Shown here: positions 20,661 through 35,221 of the stretch, piece by piece | Layout: every line of letters begins with the position of its first letter | Position numbering within the stretch: position 1 is the stretch's first letter | Assembly: GCA_964036275.1 (NCBI GenBank) | Contig: OZ038434.1 | Coordinates: forward strand, 21,193,879-21,257,878 | DNA from: Litoditis marina | Taxonomy: Eukaryota; Nematoda; Chromadorea; Rhabditida; Rhabditidae | Direction of reading: 5' to 3' | Length of the DNA: 64,000 nucleotides | The notes under the pieces: model-generated | What the model was told of the DNA's origin: nothing | Databases searched by the model: none | What the model saw: the letters and a program-made list of their open reading frames with translations, nothing else | Program-made: the position numbers and the translations under genes

Positions 20661-21534
20661 TTTTTGGTAAGCACCGCCACTCAATTATTTCAGGACTGTT
20701 TCAACTTATGCTAATAAGATGAACATTTTTGAGTTTCTACACATGAGAGGAGTTCACAAATACCAAGTTTGAACACTAATTCTCACGTAGGGCAAAAATC
20801 GCAACTCCATTCACGTCAATTTGGGGGTGTTTTTGGTTAGCACCGCCACTCAATTATTTCGGGACTGTTTCAACTTATGCTAATAAGATGAACATTTTTG
20901 AGTTTCTACACATGAGGGGAGTTCAAAAATACAAAGTTTGAATACTAAATATCACGTAGGGCGAAAATCGCAACTCCATTCACGTCAACTTGGGGGTGTT
21001 TTTGGTTAGCACCGCCACTCAATTATTTCGGGACTGTTTCAACTTATGCAAATAAGATGAACATTTTTAAGTTTCTACACATGAGAGGAGTTCAAAAATA
21101 CCAAGTTTGAATACTAAATCTCACGTAGGGCGAAAATCGCAACTCCATTCACGTCAACTTGGGGGTGTTTTTGGTTAGCACCGCCACTCAATTATTTCGG
21201 GACTGTTTCAACTTATGCAAATAAGATGAACATTTTTAAGTTTCTACACATGAGAGGAGTTCAAAAATACCAAGTTTGAATACTAAATCTCACGTAGGGC
21301 GAAAATCGCAACTCCATTCACGTCAACTTGGGGGTGTTTTTGGTTAGCACCGCCACTCAATTATTTCGGGACTGTTTCAACGTATACAAATAAGATGAAC
21401 ATTTTTAAGTTTCTACACATGAGAGGAGTTCAAAAATACCAAGTTTGAATACTAAATCTCACGTAGGGCGAAAATCGCAACTCCATTCACGTCAACTTGG
21501 GGGTGTTTTTGGTTAGCACGGCCACTCAATTTAT

Positions 21535-23586
21535 TTCGTAACTGTTTCAACTTATGCAAATAAGATAAACATTTTTAAGTTTCTACACATGAGAGGAGTT
21601 CAAAAATACCAAGTTTGAATACTAAATCTCACGTAGGGCGAAAATCGCAACTCCACTCACGTCAATTTGGGGGTGTTTTTGGTTAGCACCGCCACTCAAT
21701 TATTTCAATACTGTTTCAACTTATGCTAATAAGATGAACATTTTTGAGTTTCTACACATGAGAGGAGTTCAAAAATACCAAGTTTGAACACTAAATCTCA
21801 CGTAGGGCAAAAATCGCAACTCCATTCACGTCAATTTGGGGGTGTTTTTGGTTAGCACGGCCACTCAGTTATTTCGGGACTGTTTCAACTTATACAAATA
21901 AGATAAACATTTTTAAGTTTCTACACATGAGAGGAGTTCAAAAATACCAAGTTTGAATACTAAATCTCACGTACGGCGAAAATCGCAACTCCATTCACGT
22001 CAACTTGGACTTGGGGGTGTTTTTGGTTAGCACCGCCACTCAATTATTTCGGGACTGTTTCAACTTATGCAAATAAGATGAACATTTTTAAGTTTCTACA
22101 CATGAGAGGAGTTCAAACATACCAAGTTTGAATACTAAATCTCACGTACGGCGAAAATCGCAACTCCATTCACGTCAACTTGGACTTGGGGGTGTTTTTG
22201 GTTAGCACCGCCACTCAATTATTTCGGGACTGTTTCAACTTATGCAAATAAGATGAACATTTTTAAGTTTCTACACATGAGAGGAGTTCAAAAATACCAA
22301 GTTTGAATACTAAATCTCACGTAGGGCGAAAATCGCAACTCCATTCACGTCAACTTGGGGGTGTTTTTGGTTAGCACCGCCACTCAATTATTTCGGGACT
22401 GTTTCAACTTATACAAATAAGATGAACATTTTTAAGTTTCTACACATGAGAGGAGTTCAAAAATACCAAGTTTGAATACTAAATCTCACGTAGGGCGAAA
22501 ATCGCAACTCCATTCACGTCAACTTGGGGGTGTTTTCGGTAAGCACCGCCACTCAATTATTTCGTAACTGTTTCAACTTATGCAAATAAGATAAACATTT
22601 TTAAGTTTCTACACATGAGAGGAGTTCAAAAATACCAAGTTTGAATACTAAATCTCACGTAGGGCGAAAATCGCAACTCCACTCACGTCAATTTGGGGGT
22701 GTTTTTGGTTAGCACCGCCACTCAATTATTTCAATACTGTTTCAACTTATGCTAATAAGATGAACATTTTTGAGTTTCTACACATGAGAGGAGTTCAAAA
22801 ATACCAAGTTTGAACACTAAATCTCACGTAGGGCAAAAATCGCAACTCCATTCACGTCAATTTGGGGGTGTTTTTGGTTAGCACGGCCACTCAGTTATTT
22901 CGGGACTGTTTCAACTTATACAAATAAGATGAACATTTTTAAGTTTCTACACATGAGAGGAGTTCAAAAATACCAAGTTTGAATACTAAATCTCACGTAC
23001 GGCGAAAATCGCAACTCCATTCACGTCAACTTGGACTTGGGGGTGTTTTTGGTTAGCACCGCCACTCAATTATTTCGGGACTGTTTCAACTTATGCAAAT
23101 AAGATGAACATTTTTAAGTTTCTACACATGAGAGGAGTTCAAAAATACCAAGTTTGAATACTAAATCTCACGTACGGCGAAAATCGCAACTCCATTCACG
23201 TCAACTTGGACTTGGGGGTGTTTTTGGTTAGCACCGCCACTCAATTATTTCGGGACTGTTTCAACTTATGCAAATAAGATGAACATTTTTAAGTTTCTAC
23301 ACATGAGAGGAGTTCAAAAATACCAAGTTTGAATACTAAATCTCACGTAGGGCGAAAATCGCAACTCCATTCACGTCAACTTGGGGGTGTTTTTGGTTAG
23401 CACCGCCACTCAATTATTTCGGGACTGTTTCAACTTATACAAATAAGATGAACATTTTTAAGTTTCTACACATGAGAGGAGTTCAAAAATACCAAGTTTG
23501 AATACTAAATCTCACGTAGGGCGAAAATCGCAACTCCATTCACGTCAACTTGGGGGTGTTTTCGGTAAGCACCGCCACTCAATTAT
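21535..23586 (+). repeat. Higher-order repeat in the 169 array, 1,026 bp (6 monomers), two copies
   Basis: CCACTCAGTT occurs at 21861 and 22887, and GATAAACATTTTT with TTCGTAACTG recurs at the same spacing. 1,026 equals six 169-bp monomers plus two 6-bp ACTTGG duplications. Boundaries are good to a few tens of bases. Confidence 0.85.
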
Positions 23587-26499
23587 TTCAGGACTGTTTC
23601 AACTTATGCTAATAAGATGAACATTTTTGAGTTTATACACATGAGAGGAGTTCAAAAATACCAAGTTTGAACACTAATTCTCACGTAGGGCAAAAATCGC
23701 AACTCCATTCACGTCAATTTGGGGGTGTTTTTGGTTAGCACCGCCACTCAATTATTTCGGGACTGTTTCAACTTATGCTAATAAGATGAACATTTTTGAG
23801 TTTCTACACATGAGGGGAGTTCAAAAATACAAAGTTTGAATACTAAATCTCACGTAGGGCGAAAATCGCAACTCCATTCACGTCAACTTGGGGGTGTTTT
23901 TGGTTAGCACCGCCACTCAATTATTTCGGGACTGTTTCAACTTATGCAAATAAGATGAACATTTTTAAGTTTCTACACATGAGAGGAGTTCAAAAATACC
24001 AAGTTTGAATACTAAATCTCACGTAGGGCGAAAATCGCAACTCCATTCACGTCAACTTGGACTTGGGGGTGTTTTTGGTTAGCACCGCCACTCAATTATT
24101 TCGGGACTGTTTCAACTTATGCAAATAAGATGAACATTTTTAAGTTTCTACACATGAGAGGAGTTCAAAAATACCAAGTTTGAATACTAAATCTCACGTA
24201 GGGCGAAAATCGCAACTCCATTCACGTCAACTTGGGGGTGTTTTGGTTAGCACCGCCACTCAATTATTTCGGGACTGTTTCAACTTATACAAATAAGATG
24301 AACATTTTAAGTTTCTACACATGAGAGGAGTTCAAAAATACCAAGATTGAATACTAAATCTCACGTAGGGCGAAAATCGCAACTCCATTCACGTCAACTT
24401 GGGGGTGTTTTCGGTAAGCACCGCCACTCAATTATTTCAGGACTGTTTCAACTTATGCTAATAAGATGAACATTTTTGAGTTTCTACACATGAGAGGAGT
24501 TCAAAAATACCAAGTTTGAACACTAATTCTCACGTAGGGCAAAAATCGCAACTCCATTCACGTCAATTTGGGGGTGTTTTTGGTTAGCACCGCCACTCAA
24601 TTATTTCGGGACTGTTTCAACTTATGCTAATAAGATGAACATTTTTGAGTTTCTACACATGAGGGGAGTTCAAAAATACAAAGTTTGAATACTAAATCTC
24701 ACGTAGGGCGAAAATCGCAACTCCATCCACGTCAACTTGGGGGTGTTTTTGGTTAGCACCGCCACTCAATTATTTCGGGACTGTTTCAACTTATGCAAAT
24801 AAGATGAACATTTTTAAGTTTCTACACATGAGAGGAGTTCAAAAATACCAAGTTTGAATACTAAATCTCACGTAGGGCGAAAATCGCAACTCCATTCACG
24901 TCAACTTGGGGGTGTTTTTTGGTTAGCACCGCCACTCAATTATTTCGGGACTGTTTCAACTTATGCAAATAAGATGAACATTTTAAGTTTCTACACATGA
25001 GAGGAGTTCAAAAATACCAAGTTTGAATACTAAATCTCACGTAGGGCGAAAATCGCAACTCCATTCACGTCAACTTGGGGGTGTTTTTGGTTAGCACCGC
25101 CACTCAATTATTTCGGGACTGTTTCAACTTATACAAATAAGATGAACATTTTTAAGTTTCTACACATGAGAGGAGTTCAAAAATACCAAGTTTGAATACT
25201 AAATCTCACGTAGGGCGAAAATCGCAACTCCATTCACGTCAACTTGGGGTGTTTTTTGTTAGCACGGCCACTCAATTATTTCGGGACTGTTTCAACTTAT
25301 GCAAATAAGATGAACATTTTTAAGTTTCTACACATGAGAGGAGTTCAAAAATACCAAGTTTGAATACTAAATCTCACGTAGGGCGAAAATCGCAACTCCA
25401 TTCACGTCAACTTGGGGGTGTTTTTGGTTAGCACCGCCACTCAATTATTTCGGGACTGTTTCAACTTATGCAAATAAGATGAACATTTTTAAGTTTCTAC
25501 ACATGAGAGGAGTTCAAAAATACCAAGTTTGTATACTAAATCTCACGTAGGGCGAAAATCGCAACTCCATTCACGTCAACTTGGGGGTGTTTTTGGTTAG
25601 CACCGCCACTCAATTATTTCGGGACTGTTTCAACTTATACAAATAAGATGAACATTTTTAAGTTTCTACACATGAAAGGAGTTCAAAAATACAAGTTTGA
25701 ATACTAAATCTCACGTAGGCGAAAATCGCAACTCCATTCACGTCAACTTGGGGGTGTTTTGGTTAGCACGGCCCACTCAATTTATTTCGTAACTGTTTCA
25801 ACTTATGCAAATAAGATGAACATTTTTAAGTTTCTACACATGAGAGGAGTGCAAAATACCAAGTTTGAATACTAAATCTCACGTAGGGCGAAAATCGCAA
25901 CTCCACTCACGTCAATTTGGGGGTGTTTTTGGTTAGCACCGCCACTCAATTATTTCAATACTGTTTCAACTTATGCTAATAAGATGAACATTTTTGAGTT
26001 TCTACACATGAGAGGAGTTCAAAAATACCAAGTTTGAACACTAAATCTCACGTAGGGCAAAAATCGCAACTCCATTCACGTCAATTTGGGGGTGTTTTTG
26101 GTTAGCACGGCCACTCAATTATTTCGGGACTGTTTCAACTTATACAAATAAGATGAACATTTTTAAGTTTCTACACATGAGAGGAGTTCAAAAATACCAA
26201 GTTTGAATACTAAATCTCACGTACGGCGAAAATCGCAACTCCATTCACGTCAACTTGGACTTGGGGGTGTTTTTGGTTAGCACCGCCACTCAATTATTTC
26301 GGGACTGTTTCAACTTATGCAAATAAGATGAACATTTTTAAGTTTCTACACATGAGAGGAGTTCAAAAATACCAAGTTTGAACACTAATTCTCACGTAGG
26401 GCAAAAATCGCAACTCCATTCACGTCAATTTGGGGGTGTTTTTGGTTAGCACCGCCACTCAATTATTTCGGGACTGTTTCAACTTATGCTAATAAGATG

Positions 26500-29400
26500 A
26501 ACATTTTTGAGTTTCTACACATGAGGGGAGTTCAAAAATACAAAGTTTGAATACTAAATCTCACGTAGGGCGAAAATCGCAACTCCATTCACGTCAACTT
26601 GGGGGTGTTTTTGGTTAGCACCGCCACTCAATTATTTCGGGACTGTTTCAACTTATGCAAATAAGATGAACATTTTTAAGTTTCTACACATGAGAGGAGT
26701 TCAAAAATACCAAGTTTGAATACTAAATCTCACGTAGGCGAAAATCGCAACTCCATTCACGTCAACTTGGACTTGGGGGTGTTTTTGGTTAGCACCGCCA
26801 CTCAATTATTTCGGGACTGTTTCAACTTATGCAAATAAGATGAACATTTTAAGTTTCTACACATGAGAGGAGTTCAAAAATACCAAGTTTGAATACTAAA
26901 TCTCACGTAGGGCGAAAATCGCAACTCCATTCACGTCAACTTGGGGGTGTTTTTGGTTAGCACCGCCACTCAATTATTTCGGGACTGTTTCAACTTATAC
27001 AAATAAGATGAACATTTTTAAGTTTCTACACATGAGAGGAGTTCAAAAATACCAAGATTGAATACTAAATCTCACGTAGGGCGAAAATCGCAACTCCATT
27101 CACGTCAACTGGGGTGTTTTCGGTAAGCACCGCCACTCAATTATTTCAGGACTGTTTCAACTTATGCTAATAAGATGAACATTTTTGAGTTTCTACACAT
27201 GAGAGGAGTTCAAAAATACCAAGTTTGAACACTAATTCTCACGTAGGGCAAAAAATCGCAACTCCATTCACGTCAATTTGGGGGTGTTTTTGGTTAGCAC
27301 CGCCACTCAATTATTTCGGGACTGTTTCAACTTATGCTAATAAGATGAACATTTTTGAGTTTCTACACATGAGGGGAGTTCAAAAATACAAAGTTTGAAT
27401 ACTAAATCTCACGTAGGGCGAAAATCGCAACTCCATTCACGTCAACTTGGGGGTGTTTTTGGTTAGCACCGCCACTCAATTATTTCGGGACTGTTTCAAC
27501 GTATGCAAATAAGATGAACATTTTTAAGTTTCTACACATGAGAGGAGTTCAAAAATACCAAGTTTGAATACTAAATCTCACGTAGGGCGAAAATCGCAAC
27601 TCCATTCACGTCAACTTGGGGGTGTTTTTGGTTAGCACCGCCACTCAATTATTTCGGGACTGTTTCAACTTATGCAAATAAGATGAAAATTTTTAAGTTT
27701 CTACACATGAGAGGAGTTCAAAAATACCAAGTTTGAATACTAAATCTCACGTAGGGCGAAAATCGCAACTCCATTCACGTCAACTTGGGGGTGTTTTTGG
27801 TTAGCACCGCCACTCAATTATTTCGGGACTGTTTCAACTTATACAAATAAGATGAACATTTTTAAGTTCTACACATGAGAGGAGTTCAAAATACCAAGTT
27901 TGAATACTAAATCTCACGTAGGGCGAAAATCGCAACTCCATTCACGTCAACTTGGGGGTGTTTTCGGTAAGCACCGCCACTCAATTATTTCAGGACTGTT
28001 TCAACTTATGCTAATAAGATGACCATTTTTGAGTTTATACACATGAGAGGAGTTCAAAAATACCAAGTTTGAACACTAATTCTCACGTAGGGCAAAAATC
28101 GCAACTCCATTCACGTCAATTTGGGGGTGTTTTTTGGTTAGCACCGCCACTCAATTATTTCGGGACTGTTTCAACTTATGCTAATAAGATGAACATTTTT
28201 GAGTTTCTACACATGAGGGGAGTTCAAAAATACAAAGTTTGAATACTAAATCTCACGTAGGGCGAAAATCGCAACTCCATTCACGTCAACCTTGGGGGTG
28301 TTTTTGGTTAGCACCGCCACTCAATTATTTCGGGACTGTTTCAACTTATGCAAATAAGATGAACATTTTTAAGTTTCTACACATGAGAGGAGTTCAAAAA
28401 TACCAAGTTTGAATACTAAATCTCACGTAGGGCGAAAATCGCAACTCATTCACGTCAACTTGGACTTGGGGGTGTTTTTGGTTAGCACCGCCACTCAATT
28501 ATTCGGGACTGTTTCAACTTATGCAAATAAGATGAACATTTTGAGTTTCTACACATGAGAGGAGTTCAAAAATACCAAGTTTGAATACTAAATCTCACGT
28601 AGGGCGAAAATCGCAACTCCATTCACGTCAACTTGGGGTGTTTTTGGTTAGCACCGCCCAATTATTTCGGGACTGTTTCAACTTATGCAAATAAGATGAA
28701 CATTTTAAGTTTCTACACATGAGAGGAGTTCAAAAATACCAAGTTTGAATACTAAATCTCACGTAGGGCGAAAATCGCAACTCCATTCACGTCAACTTGG
28801 ACTTGGGGGTGTTTTTGGTTAGCACCGCCACTCAATTATTTCGGGACTGTTTCAACTTATGCAAATAAGATGAACATTTTTAAGTTTCTACACATGAGAG
28901 GAGTTCAAAAATACCAAGTTTGAATACTAAATCTCACGTAGGGCGAAAATCGCAACTCCATTCACGTCAACTTGGGGGTGTTTTTGGTTAGCACCGCCAC
29001 TCAATTATTTCGGGACTGTTTCAACTTATACAAATAAGATGAACATTTTTAAGTTTCTACACATGAGAGGAGTTCAAAAATACCAAGATTGAATACTAAA
29101 TCTCACGTAGGGCGAAAATCGCAACTCCATTCACGTCAACTTGGGGGTGTTTTCGGTAAGCACCGCCACTCAATTATTTCAGGACTGTTTCAACTTATGC
29201 TAATAAGATGAACATTTTTGAGTTTCTACACATGAGAGGAGTTCAAAAATACCAAGTTTGAACACTAATTCTCACGTAGGGCAAAAATCGCAACTCCATT
29301 CACGTCAATTTGGGGGTGTTTTTGGTTAGCACCGCCACTCAATTATTTCGGGACTGTTTCAACTTATGCTAATAAGATGAACATTTTTGAGTTTCTACAC

Positions 29401-30590
29401 ATGAGGGGAGTTCAAAAATACAAAGTTTGAATACTAAATCTCACGTAGGGCGAAAATCGCAACTCCATTCACGTCAACTTGGGGGTGTTTTTGGTTAGCA
29501 CCGCCACTCAATTATTTCGGGACTGTTTCAACGTATGCAAATAAGATGAACATTTTTAAGTTTCTACACATGAGAGGAGTTCAAAAATACCAAGTTTGAA
29601 TACTAAATCTCACGTAGGGCGAAAATCGCAACTCCATTCACGTCAACTTGGGGGTGTTTTTGGTTAGCACCGCCACTCAATTATTTCGGGACTGTTTCAA
29701 CTTATGCAAATAAGATGAACATTTTTAAGTTTCTACACATGAGAGGAGTTCAAAAATACCAAGTTTGAATACTAAATCTCACGTAGGGCGAAAATCGCAA
29801 CTCCATTCACGTCAACTTGGGGGTGTTTTTGGTTAGCACCGCCACTCAATTATTTCGGGACTGTTTCAACTTATACAAATAAGATGAACATTTTTAAGTT
29901 TCTACACATGAGAGGAGTTCAAAAATACCAAGTTTGAATACTAAATCTCACGTAGGGCGAAAATCGCAACTCCATTCACGTCAACTTGGGGGTGTTTTCG
30001 GTAAGCACCGCCACTCAATTATTTCAGGACTGTTTCAACTTATGCTAATAAGATGACCATTTTGAGTTTATACACATGAGAGGAGTTCAAAAATACCAAG
30101 TTTGAACACTAATTCTCACGTAGGGCAAAAATCGCAACTCCATTCACGTCAATTTGGGGGTGTTTTTGGTTAGCACCGCCACTCAATTATTTCGGGACTG
30201 TTTCAACTTATGCTAATAAGATGAACATTTTTGAGTTTCTACACATGAGGGGAGTTCAAAAATACAAAGTTTGAATACTAAATCTCACGTAGGGCGAAAA
30301 TCGCAACTCCATTCACGTCAACTTGGGGGTGTTTTTGGTTAGCACCGCCACTCAATTATTTCGGGACTGTTTCAACTTATGCAAATAAGATGAACATTTT
30401 TAAGTTTCTACACATGAGAGGAGTTCAAAAATACCAAGTTTGAATACTAAATCTCACGTAGGGCGAAAATCGCAACTCCATTCACGTCAACTTGGACTTG
30501 GGGGTGTTTTTGGTTAGCACCGCCACTCAATTATTTCGGGACTGTTTCAACTTATGCAAATAAGATGAACATTTTTGAGTTTCTACACAT
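26500..30590 (+). repeat. Higher-order repeat in the 169 array, about 2,032-2,034-bp offset (12 monomers), two copies
   Basis: Shared rare variants are CCAAGATTGAA at 27052 and 29083, CAACGTATGC near 27499 and 29531, and GATGACCATTT near 28018 and 30052. The left copy differs from the right one mainly by one-base insertions or deletions in homopolymers. Ends are approximate. Confidence 0.8.
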
Positions 30591-33124
30591 GAGAGGAGTT
30601 CAAAAATACCAAGTTTGAATACTAAATCTCACGTAGGGCGAAAATCGCAACTCCATTCACGTCAACTTGGGGGTGTTTTTGGTTAGCACCGCCACTCAAT
30701 TATTTCGGGACTGTTTCAACTTATACAAATAAGATGAACATTTTTAAGTTTCTACACATGAGAGGAGTTCAAAAATACCAAGATTGAATACTAAATCTCA
30801 CGTAGGGCGAAATCGCAACTCCATTCACGTCAACTTGGGGGTGTTTTCGGTAAGCACCGCCACTCAATTATTTCAGGACTGTTTCAACTTATGCTAATAA
30901 GATGAACATTTTTGAGTTTCTACACATGAGAGGAGTTCAAAAATACCAAGTTTGAACACTAATTCTCACGTAGGGCAAAAATCGCAACTCCATTCACGTC
31001 AATTTGGGGGTGTTTTTGGTTAGCACCGCCACTCAATTATTTCGGGACTGTTTCAACTTATGCTAATAAGATGAACATTTTTGAGTTTCTACACATGAGG
31101 GGAGTTCAAAAATACAAAGTTTGAATACTAAATCTCACGTAGGGCGAAAATCGCAACTCCATTCACGTCAACTTGGGGGTGTTTTTGGTTAGCACCGCCA
31201 CTCAATTATTTCGGGACTGTTTCAACTTATGCAAATAAGATGAACATTTTTAAGTTTCTACACATGAGAGGAGTTCAAAAATACCAAGTTTGAATACTAA
31301 ATCTCACGTAGGGCGAAAATCGCAACTCCATTCACGTCAACTTGGGGTGTTTTTGGTTAGCACCGCCACTCAATTATTTCGGGACTGTTTCAACTTATGC
31401 AAATAAGATGAACATTTTTAAGTTTCTACACATGAGAGGAGTTCAAAAATACCAAGTTTGAATACTAAATCTCACGTAGGGCGAAAATCGCAACTCCATT
31501 CACGTCAACTTGGGGGTGTTTTTGGTTAGCACCGCCACTCAATTATTTCGGGACTGTTTCAACTTATACAAATAAGATGAACATTTTTAAGTTTCTACAC
31601 ATGAGAGGAGTTCAAAAATACCAAGTTTGAATACTAAATCTCACGTAGGGCGAAAATCGCAACTCCATTCACGTCAACTTGGGGGTGTTTTTGGTTAGCA
31701 CGGCCACTCAATTATTTCGGGACTGTTTCAACTTATGCAAATAAGATGAACATTTTTAAGTTTCTACACATGAGAGGAGTTCAAAAATACCAAGTTTGAA
31801 TACTAAATCTCACGTAGGGCGAAAATCGCAACTCCATTCACGTCAACTTGGGGGTGTTTTTGGTTAGCACCGCCACTCAATTATTTCGGGACTGTTTCAA
31901 CTTATGCAAATAAGATGAACATTTTTAAGTTTCTACACATGAGAGGAGTTCAAAAATACCAAGTTTGAATACTAAATCTCACGTAGGGCGAAAATCGCAA
32001 CTCCATTCACGTCAACTTGGGGGTGTTTTTGGTTAGCACCGCCACTCAATTATTTCGGGACTGTTTCAACTTATACAAATAAGATGAACATTTTTAAGTT
32101 TCTACACATGAAAGGAGTTCAAAAATACCAAGTTTGAATACTAAATCTCACGTAGGGCGAAAATCGCAACTCCATTCACGTCAACTTGGGGGTGTTTTTG
32201 GTTAGCACGGCCACTCAATTTATTTCGTAACTGTTTCAACTTATGCAAATAAGATAAACATTTTTAAGTTTCTACACATGAGAGGAGTTCAAAAATACCA
32301 AGTTTGAATACTAAATCTCACGTAGGGCAAAAATCGCAACTCCACTCACGTCAATTTGGGGGTGTTTTTGGTTAGCACCGCCACTCAATTATTTCAATAC
32401 TGTTTCAACTTATGCTAATAAGATGAACATTTTTGAGTTTCTACACATGAGAGGAGTTCAAAAATACCAAGTTTGAACACTAAATCTCACGTAGGGCAAA
32501 AATCGCAACTCCATTCACGTCAATTTGGGGGTGTTTTTGGTTAGCACGGCCACTCAATTATTTCGGGACTGTTTCAACTTATACAAATAAGATGAACATT
32601 TTAAGTTTCTACACATGAGAGGAGTTCAAAAATACCAAGTTTGAATACTAAATCTCACGTACGGCGAAAATCGCAACTCCATTCACGTCAACTTGGACTT
32701 GGGGGTGTTTTTGGTTAGCACCGCCACTCAATTATTTCGGGACTGTTTCAACTTATGCAAATAAGATGAACATTTTTAAGTTTCTACACATGAGAGGAGT
32801 TCAAAAATACCAAGTTTGAATACTAAATCTCACGTAGGGCGAAAATCGCAACTCCATTCACGTCAACTTGGGGGTGTTTTTGGTTAGCACCGCCACTCAA
32901 TTATTTCGGGACTGTTTCAACCTATACAAATAAGATGAACATTTTTAAGTTTCTACACATGAGAGGAGTTCAAAAATACCAAGTTTGAATACTAAATCTC
33001 ACGTAGGGCGAAAATCGCAACTCCATTCACGTCAACTTGGGGGTGTTTTCGGTAAGCACCGCCACTCAATTATTTCAGGACTGTTTCAACTTATGCTAAT
33101 AAGATGAACATTTTTGAGTTTATA

Positions 33125-34905
33125 CACATGAGAGGAGTTCAAAAATACCAAGTTTGAACACTAATTCTCACGTAGGGCAAAAATCGCAACTCCATTCACG
33201 TCAATTTGGGGGTGTTTTTGGTTAGCACCGCCACTCAATTATTTCGGGACTGTTTCAACTTATGCTAATAAGATGAACATTTTTGAGTTTCTACACATGA
33301 GGGGAGTTCAAAAATACAAAGTTTGAATACTAAATCTCACGTAGGGCGAAAATCGCAACTCCATTCACGTCAACTTGGGGGTGTTTTTGGTTAGCACCGC
33401 CACTCAATTATTTCGGGACTGTTTCAACTTATGCAAATAAGATGAACATTTTTAAGTTTCTACACATGAGAGGAGTTCAAAAATACCAAGTTTGAATACT
33501 AAATCTCACGTAGGGCGAAAATCGCAACTCCATTCACGTCAACTTGGACTTGGGGGTGTTTTTGGTTAGCACCGCCACTCAATTATTTCGGGACTGTTTC
33601 AACTTATGCAAATAAGATGAACATTTTTAAGTTTCTACACATGAGAGGAGTTCAAAAATACCAAGTTTGAATACTAAATCTCACGTAGGGCGAAAATCGC
33701 AACTCCATTCACGTCAACTTGGGGGTGTTTTTGGTTAGCACCGCCACTCAATTATTCCGGGACTGTTTCAACTTATGCTAATAAGATGAACATTTTTGAG
33801 TTTCTACACATGAGAGGAGTTCAAAAATACCAAGTTTGAACACTAATTCTCACGTAGGGCAAAAATCGCAACTCCATTCACGTCAATTTGGGGGTGTTTT
33901 TGGTTAGCACCGCCACTCAATTATTTCGGGACTGTTTCAACTTATGCTAATAAGATGAACATTTTTGAGTTTCTACACATGAGGGGAGTTCAAAAATACA
34001 AAGTTTGAATACTAAATCTCACGTAGGGCGAAAATCGCAACTCCATTCACGTCAACTTGGGGGTGTTTTTGGTTAGCACCGCCACTCAATTATTTCGGGA
34101 CTGTTTCAACTTATGCAAATAAGATGAACATTTTTAAGTTTCTACACATGAGAGGAGTTCAAAAATACCAAGTTTGAATACTAAATCTCACGTAGGGCGA
34201 AAATCGCAACTCCATTCACGTCAACTTGGACTTGGGGGTGTTTTTGGTTAGCACCGCCACTCAATTATTTCGGGACTGTTTCAACTTATGCAAATAAGAT
34301 GAACATTTTTAAGTTTCTACACATGAGAGGAGTTCAAAAATACCAAGTTTGAATACTAAATCTCACGTAGGGCGAAAATCGCAACTCCATTCACGTCAAC
34401 TTGGGGGTGTTTTTGGTTAGCACCGCCACTCAATTATTCCGGGACTGTTTCAACTTATGCTAATAAGATGAACATTTTTGAGTTTCTACACATGAGAGGA
34501 GTTCAAAAATACCAAGTTTGAACACTAATTCTCACGTAGGGCAAAAATCGCAACTCCATTCACGTCAATTTGGGGGTGTTTTTGGTTAGCACCGCCACTC
34601 AATTATTTCGGGACTGTTTCAACTTATGCTAATAAGATGAACATTTTTGAGTTTCTACACATGAGGGGAGTTCAAAAATACAAAGTTTGAATACTAAATC
34701 TCACGTAGGGCGAAAATCGCAACTCCATTCACGTCAACTTGGGGGTGTTTTTGGTTAGCACCGCCACTCAATTATTTCGGGACTGTTTCAACTTATGCAA
34801 ATAAGATGAACATTTTTAAGTTTCTACACATGAGAGGAGTTCAAAAATACCAAGTTTGAATACTAAATCTCACGTAGGGCGAAAATCGCAACTCCATTCA
34901 CGTCA
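33125..34905 (+). repeat. Higher-order repeat in the 169 array, 682 bp (4 monomers), about 2.5 copies
   Basis: ATTATTCCGGGACTG occurs at 33751 and 34433. The ACTTGG-duplication monomer and the GAGGGGAG monomer recur in the same order. 682 is four monomers plus one 6-bp duplication. Confidence 0.8.
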
Positions 34906-35221
34906 ACTTGGGGGTGTTTTTGGTTAGCACCGCCACTCAATTATTTCGGGACTGTTTCAACTTATGCAAATAAGATGAACATTTTTAAGTTTTTACACAT
35001 GAGAGGAGTTCAAAAATACCAAGTTTGAATACTAAATCTCACGTAGGGCGAAAATCGCAACTCCACTCACGTCAATTTGGGGGTGTTTATGGTTAGCACC
35101 GCCACTCAATTATTTCAATACTGTTTCAACTTATGCTAATAAGATGAACATTTTTGAGTTTCTACACATGAGAGGAGTTCAAAAATACCAAGTTTGAACA
35201 CTAAATCTCACGTAGGGCAAA

